From Stichopus chloronotus (Eukaryota; Echinodermata; Holothuroidea; Aspidochirotida; Stichopodidae), in the NCBI GenBank assembly GCA_021234535.1, contig SFZH01000008.1:1178001-1242000 (forward strand): a stretch of DNA of 64,000 nt, given 5' to 3'. Each line of letters opens with the position of its first letter. Positions within the stretch are counted from its first letter, which is position 1. The notes beneath the pieces are model-generated. The model did not search any database. It was not told where the DNA came from and saw only the letters and a program-made list of their open reading frames with translations. Of this stretch, positions 56,600 to 64,000 are shown piece after piece. Both the position numbers and the translations under genes were made by a program.

Positions 56600-59500
56600 T
56601 TTAGTGGTGAAATTTCAAAGAACACATTCAGTCCGAAATAAAAAAAAAATTAACACTGAAAAGTTGGGATATTATCATCTCTTTACATCTATTTGACTTC
56701 CAATTGACATAAAATCTTCTCTGGTTCACACAAGTGAGATTACCAGAAAAGTAAAAAAAAAATGATAATAGAGTTGTCATATTACCACTCCATAGAGGGT
56801 AATTGTGATCTTATTTAAACTTCATGAATGGTAAGATAAGACAGTGAAGATTGAATCTATTACTTAAAAACATTTACTTGTCCATGAACAATGAACATGT
56901 TTCAATTTTTCTCACTATTCATAAGAAAGAATAACAACAAATGGCAACAGTCACCACTATTATATTTGATTTCCATACTTTTCCCCTCAGCTATGAGTGA
57001 GTTAACATATGTAGTCTAATAATACGTCAACCTGAGCCTTAGTGTTTCAGTCCCCAAGTCCTGTTTCAGTTTCAAAGTTATTACCTATGCTTACTCCTGT
57101 TTTGAGCATATTTTGGACAGTATACGTTTCCTTACAAACTACAAACCAAAAATGTAATGAGATTCATGAAATTAAAATGGAAATTAATACTCTTAATATT
57201 GGGCACATGTGCCAATACAGGAATAACTGGCAGCAGCTTCCTTTGAGGGCAAAGATGTATGGAAATGTACGGCTATGTTGACTTACTACAGCATTAATGT
57301 TTGTGTTCCTCTGTAGAGCGCTTGCAATTTAAACGATGAATTCGACGACATAACTATGTTGTAAACTCTCCACAACAACGCAAAGTATACATTTTCATTT
57401 CAGGCTATTGGATATTACACAATGAATTTGTTACTGGACCATCTTGCTTCAAAAAATAGTGAACGGACAACCACACTGCTGTTGGTCGACACATCAGCAA
57501 CAACATAAGACCTGTAGTGTAGTGACGTGTCTATATGCTTCTAATGTTTCATTCTACCTCTTGCCTTGGTGGCAAAAGTTACAACACAACACACCCAAAA
57601 AAAAAAAACAGAGAGCACTTCGGCAAATGGGAAGAAGAAATGGAGGCAGACTGTGGAACAGCAAATCGGGGGTAGAGAGTTGCTGGAGGTGACAGCAATG
57701 TTATTCACGTCATTCCATGATTCATGATCACTAAGAGAGGAAGAAAGGGCCTCACACAGACAGATCGAAGCCTTAAAGTTTTGGGTCTAGGAACCCTTTG
57801 CTCTGCTGAAGGCAATAGCTACAGCGGACACCTTGTAGATAAATGAACTAATCGATACTATTGGACAAAACACCGATGAGAAGGCGAATAATTACGGTCA
57901 TGTTGCACAGAGCGCTGAGTGCTGACATGATTTAAAATTACATCAGTGGGTGTACGTTAGTGAATGGCTCTATTGCCCTTCCAATTAGACCTCATAGCTT
58001 GTCCTTGTACTTCGACAAAATGGTCTTACTTCTTCTGTGTGCCTTGATGTAACACTACAATTACAACTTGCAATTTCTTGCACCCATATAAGACACCCAC
58101 ATTCAACCAAAGGTAACTCCTTGTCCCTAGAAGACACCCATACTTTCTCAAAAGTAATTCCTGTTGACAGGTTTACTGTCCCTAACACACCTTTGAAACA
58201 ACATTTTGACAAGGCTATGAGAAATTAAAAAAAACACAACACTTCTCATGCTGTCAGTGTGTGGCAATTATTCTGTTTGTCCAAGCACATTTATGATTAC
58301 CAAGCATTGAGTAAAAGTTTTATTCAGCTTTTCACTACAAAAAACTAACATGCGCCGGCTTTGGACACAAATTAGTTTCACTTCCGCTAAAAGTCATATG
58401 CAACCCTCAGTTTCAAAGCTCTATGGCGATTGCCTGGAGGAGGGCTATCAAGTAAAAGAGAAACACTGCTACCATCACATGCAGCTGTGTAGATCGACTG
58501 TTAACAAACATATAGCTTATACAACCTCTTAGTACTTTGTAGTACCTTGTGTGCAGTGACCATTGGATAAATGGCCATGAATATTAAGTTCACCAAGTTT
58601 TGGGTTCTTTGAAAAGAATGTTTGACTATTGGAGGTAGGCTCTTCGGGGCAGCAGTCATATAGGGCAGCTGCTAAAGAGGTGCTACGTAGGCTAATTTAT
58701 GATGGTCTCACATAATCTTTCCTGTAAGATAAAGGTGTTAACATCATTCTATTACAGCAAATATTACAGAGAAGAACCGAACAAGGTCAGACTTATCAAC
58801 CAGTTTCAAAATAGAGCAAGCATTACAACCAAGAGTATTTCAATGATGTTATTTCCAGCTACTACACTTTGGCTTTATATTAGAGGCACAAACTGGTAAA
58901 TACCTGATAACGGTTAAACTAAAAACAAAAAAAGTCTAAAGCATCACACATCAAGGTCAATTGGATGACCCCTAAGAAAGTCTACCTGATCTTGTCACAG
59001 TAACAACAAAAGGCCAGCATGTGGAGACTTGTCAATTCAAAACATTGCTTAATTTTTAATTTCAAATAAAAATATGTTCTTTCTGTCTATGGGGAAGATC
59101 ATCAAGCTCCTACATCTTCTACCACGAGAGCCACTTTGGATTTTGGGTGACAGAAACTGGGTTTGAAAATGAAGGATTGAGCCACCAAAGACTTCTGAAA
59201 TTCAGCTTCTTTCGATCGTTAAATTCTACAATAAAAGCTCCAACCAGTCACAAACAAAGATGGGCCTTCCACAACCTAGATGCAAATGCTTAAAGTACTA
59301 TAACATGTATAATTTCTTCAGTGAGACACAGGGGGTCACTTTTGTGCAAAGTATAGTATGCCAGGGAAAACTTAAATGTTTACACTTTGTAAAGTACTCT
59401 GAGGCCATTATGAGTTTCCTGTGGTCAGCTCTTTTAAAACACTACACATGTTTGCATTTGCATTGAAGATTGCCCTCTTTGTGTAACAAACTGAGATGCA

Positions 59501-59798
59501 GAACCAGATAAATTATTGTCTGCATGTACTACTAAAACAATTTGATTGAAGGAAACTAAAATATTGAAACGGATGGGAGGTGCGGACAGGTATGCTGCAC
59601 AAGACATTGTGATAGAGGAATATTAGCTGGAGGTTCTTGTAATTTGAATTAATGCTATATACCAAGCAAATGAAAGTCAGCAAGTACTAATATGAAAAAG
59701 AGTCCAGTTGAACATTTGCAACAACAGCACTTTAAATGATTTGGACTGCTAAGAATCATGAGAAACCAGACTGCTCATTTGGTGTTGTTTAAAGTAAG
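56600..59798. other. spacer and probable ABCF3 3' UTR
   Basis: AT-rich, no gene recognised. At 57,390-57,403 there is a clean acceptor (cattttcatttcag) followed by a short open frame, weak on its own. The part just below 59,798 should be the ABCF3 3' UTR. Confidence 0.4.
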
Positions 59799-59951
59799 TT
59801 ACTTTTGCATTGCAAATTCCTTCTCCACCATCTTCTTATAGGCATCAATTCCTCCCTCCATGGCTTTCACGGTGCCCGATCCACACACCCATAACTCCTT
59901 GCAGACCATTCGTATTAAACTCTCGTCGTGAGATACGAGGATGACGCCACC
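59799..59951 (-). CDS. ABCF3: ABCF3 last exon with H-loop
   Basis: A 153-bp terminal exon, acceptor acttcacag. Encodes [20 protein letters not shown] and a Lys-rich end, stop TAA at 59,799-59,801. Confidence 0.94.
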   Translation of the reverse strand, partial: GGVILVSHDESLIRMVCKELWVCGSGTVKAMEGGIDAYKKMVEKEFAMQK

Positions 59952-62900
59952 CTGTGAAGTAAAAAAGAAAAAAATCACAAGCAGGGTAGAGATATTTTTG
60001 TAATAATTGTGTTAAACTGAAACACATACTTCTAACTTAACTCAAAAGAACTAATTTTGTAGCAAAGGCAAACAAAATTAGAGAGATACCAACATGGGAA
60101 TCCGGAATTCATTACCACGAGGGAAGAGTGGTGAACACTGTACATAACCAAATGTTTCCAAATTCCTCCATATAAATCAAATAGTTTTAATAATTTAAAT
60201 TAATTAAACTCTATACTGCCTTGTATAATTCATCATTCCTGTTATCTAAGATGACCTGTGACCTAATTAAACTGACTCAATAAAACATACTTCCAATTAC
60301 CCATAAAATAACCTCAAGATGCACAGCTGAAAATGATAAATAGCTTTGTTTGTTATAGCCTGAATATGGCACAAATCCTTTTATCCATGTTTAATTGTCA
60401 ACCTCTGCAGTTTTCTTCCATCTTTGACACAATTGATACAAATTTGTTTATTTCTGTCATATGTTGGGCAATCCAGCTGCATGGAAATTACTTTCAAATA
60501 ATACAACCAACCCTTATAAACAATACAATAAAGATCGCTACATGCAGCATCAAAATTAGTGAAATATTTTGGTGGAGGAAAAAGGTGCTACGCAGAAATG
60601 GTTGTGCACAGCAATTTTTCATTTAAGTGTAGCAATTTTCCCTGACAATAAAACTCATTTATTTTCAAGTGTTATTGTAGAGCTCTTGAGGCTCCCAACC
60701 TGTGTAATTGACGTGGAAATACAAATTGTTTCATAACTTGTGATTTGTTTTCCCTCTCCGAGATAAACTGCTAAAAAATTTGCCGACATGATTCCTGACA
60801 AAGCCATGTGATGATGAGTGTTGTCATTCAATTCTACTGCACTTGTTTTCCTTAAACTTTTGCAAACACTGTGCAGAAGGGCATTACAGAGATAGCTATG
60901 GATTTCATAAAGTACATCACAAGTGTGACAAAGTGTAGCTGATACTAGCTGTTTCAATCACTGGATACATGCAAAATACAATGTAGCAATTCTTCCGCCT
61001 GGTGTATCTACTTGCTATGAGCAGTGTTAATTATATCATTCACCGAAAGTAAGCAATCCCACAATGGAAAAAGTTGAAAGTCGAAATCTATCATTTTTTT
61101 TTTTACAAAAACATTAATAAAACAATAACATATAGTTTGTATAGTTTGTCCACTAAATAACTACCGGACAGATATGGCAGATGCATGCTATAAACAATAC
61201 ACACTACTTGTATAACTATGATACACAATCACTTAAATGTGACCAACCTTAAATTTGTTTAAGGCATTTCCAAGTCCTTCTACTGTTTCTATATCTAAAT
61301 GATTGGTAGGTTCATCTAGAATAAAGAAATTTGGACTGTAGGGAAAAAAAGAAAAATAGAAATAGTTTCAGAGAACATTTGAAGCGACTGGATGACTTAT
61401 TTCTTAGAAACATTAAAATACATAAATGCAGTTAAGAGGAGAGGCTGTGATGCATGAGTTTTAATCAAAGAATTTTTACAAGAAGAGAACTATAAAATGA
61501 AAGGAACTAAAATGACTGGTCACAATAACTGGTTTAACGGCTGATAATTGTTGTGGTTGGAGCAGATAATGGTAGAGAAAACATGTTTCTTTGCAACGAT
61601 GGACAGTACACAATGATCCCAGACTTCTCAATTTAAACTAATTAAGGAACAACAAGCCACTGTTTAACACAGGAAATACTAAGATATTTTGTTCCCTGAA
61701 TCTCTACAATCATTTTATCACATTTCATCCAAAAATAATTTGAATGAAGGTCACTGATATATCTAACAAACAAAGAAACATAAATCTTTATCAATATTTG
61801 ATCAATAAATCAAAATTTTGTATATTAGTTTCATAATGAAATTATGCAAACTCATTTCAATATGTCACTTATTAAAACATTTGAAGACAACAAAATGTCT
61901 CATAAATCACAAGAGTGCCAGGGCTCAGTGTTGCACAGAATGCTCGGTGTAGGTTCCGCACATTGGATGCGTGTTGCTCGTGTGTACAAGTCAACAGTCA
62001 CTGAAAACTCAATCATTTAAAGTGATCAATAGCACAGACTAAAATGCAGAAGCAACGACATTAACTTATTCTGATGCACTTGATTCATGAGACGGTCCAC
62101 TGGTTTGCATATTCATACTAGGGCAGCATCATGGCCTTTACTAATATGATGAGTTTTTCTAATTGTTTAATAGTCTAAGTAAATAAAGCTGTACAGTGAC
62201 ACCCACAGCACAAATATCATAATATTACATTGATCTGGCTTAAAGTGGACATACTTTGACATGTTCATGATTGCAAAAGCAACACGACTTTTCTGTCCTC
62301 CGGACAAACTCGATACCGGCCTCGTGGCAAGTTCCCCCGTGACCCCAAACCCGCCAAGTATAGTCCTGTATTCTTCGACGTGTTTCCCTGGAGAGGGAAG
62401 TTAAACACAAGAAAGAATGTAACAGCTGATTTGGAAAGTACACAGATAGACGTGTGGAAAAACAGAGGACTGACATTATGTTAAAATACACACTTGAATT
62501 TCTCTTCATCAATGAACATTTGGTGCACTGGTAGAGATGTTGAGGATTAATTTTACAAAACTGAACAGCCCCAGAACTTCCAGAGTTAAAAGAAATGACA
62601 GTCAAATGATGTTGTGGTTCCTTTACAAATATTGTTGGCAACTTTGGGTACAAGACTTTTCGGTATTCTGCCAAATCCTTGACACAAATGACAAGAAGTA
62701 CAACGGTCTTTCAACATTGAGGGATGTGTGCTTTTATATGCAAGGTTGAAGTTCAAAGCAAGTTTCCCTTCTTTGGAGAGTGAATTTTATTCAGACCAAA
62801 ACATCTGCAGTACTTGAGGTGAATCTTGACCTCAACAAGAAGTAACAGCTTTCATCTACAGTACCAAGCAAAGGTTGCCTACACTTATTGTCACCTCAAG

Positions 62901-63689
62901 CAAAATTTACTTCTCAAAATACTGCATTTATAATGTCATGTCAAGAATCAGCTGCTCAACAACCTATAAGGCAAGTGTTTGCACCTGGCAACCAGTAACC
63001 TGGATACTTGACCGAGAATTAAAGGACCCACTTCTAAAATTGCTTCCCGGATCCAAAGTTTCACTAATGTACCTTGTTCATGTGACAATACTCAGCATGT
63101 ATGCCTCAGTAACAACACTTCCTTGACATACCCATATGCAAGACACATGATGTTACACTAACCAGCAAAGTAAAATATCTAATCATGACTTCACAACAAA
63201 CTCCTAGCCTAACTGTGGTCATATTTTCAGGTACAAAACCAAGTACGGATTGCAAGCACCTGTGTCCAAATTTTGCACTTGTTGCAAACACTAAATTAGA
63301 CTTGCAGTTCACATTACAATTACTTCGGCAGATGTGGTGTTTGGATTTGACCTTCTAAGCATGGCAAAGGCAGGAAGTACTCCTGGGAAGTCATTTTGAC
63401 CCATAAAATACAAAAACACGAATCTATAACCTTGAGATAAGAATTTCCATTAACAAAAGACAACATGGTAAGTCAGCATAGGAGGTAGTTTGGGGAACTT
63501 TTACTCACCAGGATATCTAGAAGCACACACTTCAATAGCATTCTTTGTTAAATCCATTTGATCTACATGATGTTGACTAAAGTAACCTATCCTCAGGTTA
63601 CGGTGGATGTGACATATACCGCTCGTTGGACTTAACTGGCTCAGTATCAGTTTCAGAAGGGTGGTCTTCCCTGAGCCGTTGTCTCCGAC
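59799..63689 (-). CDS. ABCF3: ATP-binding cassette sub-family F member 3, C-terminal four exons (partial)
   Basis: Exons 63,689-63,509, 62,387-62,255, 61,335-61,248 and 59,951-59,799 join in matching phases (1, 2, 0) to 184 residues plus stop. They encode the second nucleotide-binding domain of an ABC-F protein: Walker [10 protein letters not shown], the Q-loop region [14 protein letters not shown], signature [11 protein letters not shown], Walker [13 protein letters not shown] and the H-loop VILVSHD, then the family C-terminus (ELWVC...EGGIDAYKK). ABC-F proteins lack membrane segments; they act in cytosolic translation or signalling, and ABCF3 is implicated in antiviral responses. ABCF3 is preferred over ABCF1/2 because of [14 protein letters not shown] and [14 protein letters not shown]. 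The remaining N-terminal part lies beyond 64,000. Confidence 0.95.
59952..61247 (-). other. ABCF3 last intron
   Basis: AT-rich intron without recognisable elements; open frames on both strands are short and lack splice support. Confidence 0.7.
61248..61335 (-). CDS. ABCF3: ABCF3 exon with Walker B
   Basis: An 88-bp exon, acceptor ccctacag, donor AAG|GTTGGT. Encodes [20 protein letters not shown] and LGNALNKFK. Confidence 0.94.
62255..62387 (-). CDS. ABCF3: ABCF3 exon with ABC signature
   Basis: A 133-bp exon, acceptor ctctccag, donor AA|GTATGT, phases 1 in and 2 out. Encodes [16 protein letters not shown] and [17 protein letters not shown]. Confidence 0.94.
63509..63689 (-). CDS. ABCF3: ABCF3 exon with Walker A of NBD2
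   Basis: A 181-bp exon, acceptor after tcattaag, donor CCTG|GTGAGT. Encodes [16 protein letters not shown], then [15 protein letters not shown] and ending RYPG. Phase 0 in, 1 out. Confidence 0.94.
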
Positions 63690-64000
63690 CTTAATGATTG
63701 AACAAGACAAACCATTTCATGTACTTGGCTTTTCAAAAGTTGCACATTCAGCGAGTAAATTTTTAGTTTTGTCCAAAATATGTAAAATTCGACAATAATT
63801 TGGTGAGTAGCCACAGCCTGATATCAGTGAGCAACCACTGTCAAATTTTTCAGTGAGTAACTTTGGTCAATGTTTTCAGTGTTTAACCACTGCCTGAGTT
63901 CAGAAACTAACCAATGCATGGTTTAAACAGGTACAAATTGTCATTTTTACTGTTCTTTTAGTGTTAGTTTTTATTACTTTTGCTAATTGTTAGTTTTACT
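63690..64000 (-). other. ABCF3 intron at the window edge
   Basis: AT-rich; three diverged repeats of 'agtgagcaaccactgtc / agtgtttaaccactgcc' near 63,800-63,915 suggest a small tandem repeat of about 30-50 bp. No exon seen. Confidence 0.5.

Noticed and set aside
57599..57620. Poly-A stretch as the tail of a processed pseudogene
   Set aside because: No coding homology upstream and no flanking target duplication; short A-runs are frequent throughout the window.

Overview
This is animal nuclear DNA: intron-rich genes with GT/AG splice sites, long introns and AT-rich, repeat-dense spacers. The proteins are metazoan: a 7SK methylphosphate capping enzyme (MEPCE), a CW+PWWP histone reader (ZCWPW-type), beta-1,3-galactosyltransferase 6 (B3GALT6) and ABCF3. 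The element content (a mag/SURL-like Ty3/gypsy retrotransposon, hAT-like MITEs, a GIY-YIG-type Penelope-like RT relic, a CR1/L2 relic) suggests a marine invertebrate deuterostome. An echinoderm is the best guess; this is inferred from gene and repeat style, not from a diagnostic marker.

Layout. 1-9 kb, minus strand: six phase-compatible exons of a ZCWPW1/2-like gene; its first and last exons are not identified. Its introns hold a complete hAT-like MITE (5,016-5,610) and a ~138-bp satellite rich in AGGTCA half-sites (6.9-7.56 kb). 9-17.6 kb: a repeat-filled spacer with a perfect 17-bp-arm palindrome, a truncated CR1/L2-like LINE, 140-160-bp and 47-bp tandem repeats, a GATA/GGAT microsatellite and a hAT-like element nested inside another MITE. 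17.6-19.0 kb: a CpG-richer promoter region. 19,031-35,755, plus strand: MEPCE in four coding exons (668 codons without the stop). Intron 2 carries a 4,591-bp gypsy element in sense orientation, inserted into an older dispersed repeat. 36-46 kb: no convincing gene, several minisatellites. 46,092-47,084, minus: intronless B3GALT6. 48.2-48.85 kb: decayed Penelope-like RT. 49.8-59 kb: mostly tandem repeats plus a few weak exon candidates. 59,799-63,689, minus: the last four exons of ABCF3, whose 5' part lies beyond the window.

The host genes do not form one pathway: transcription-elongation control (MEPCE), chromatin/meiotic mark reading (ZCWPW), glycosaminoglycan linker synthesis (B3GALT6) and an ABC-F ATPase (ABCF3). 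The most unusual non-genic signal is the satellite family with AGGTCA half-sites at exact 10-nt spacing (DR4 geometry, with DR1/DR0 extensions). It recurs in both orientations, and a perfect DR1 also lies in both LTRs of the gypsy element.
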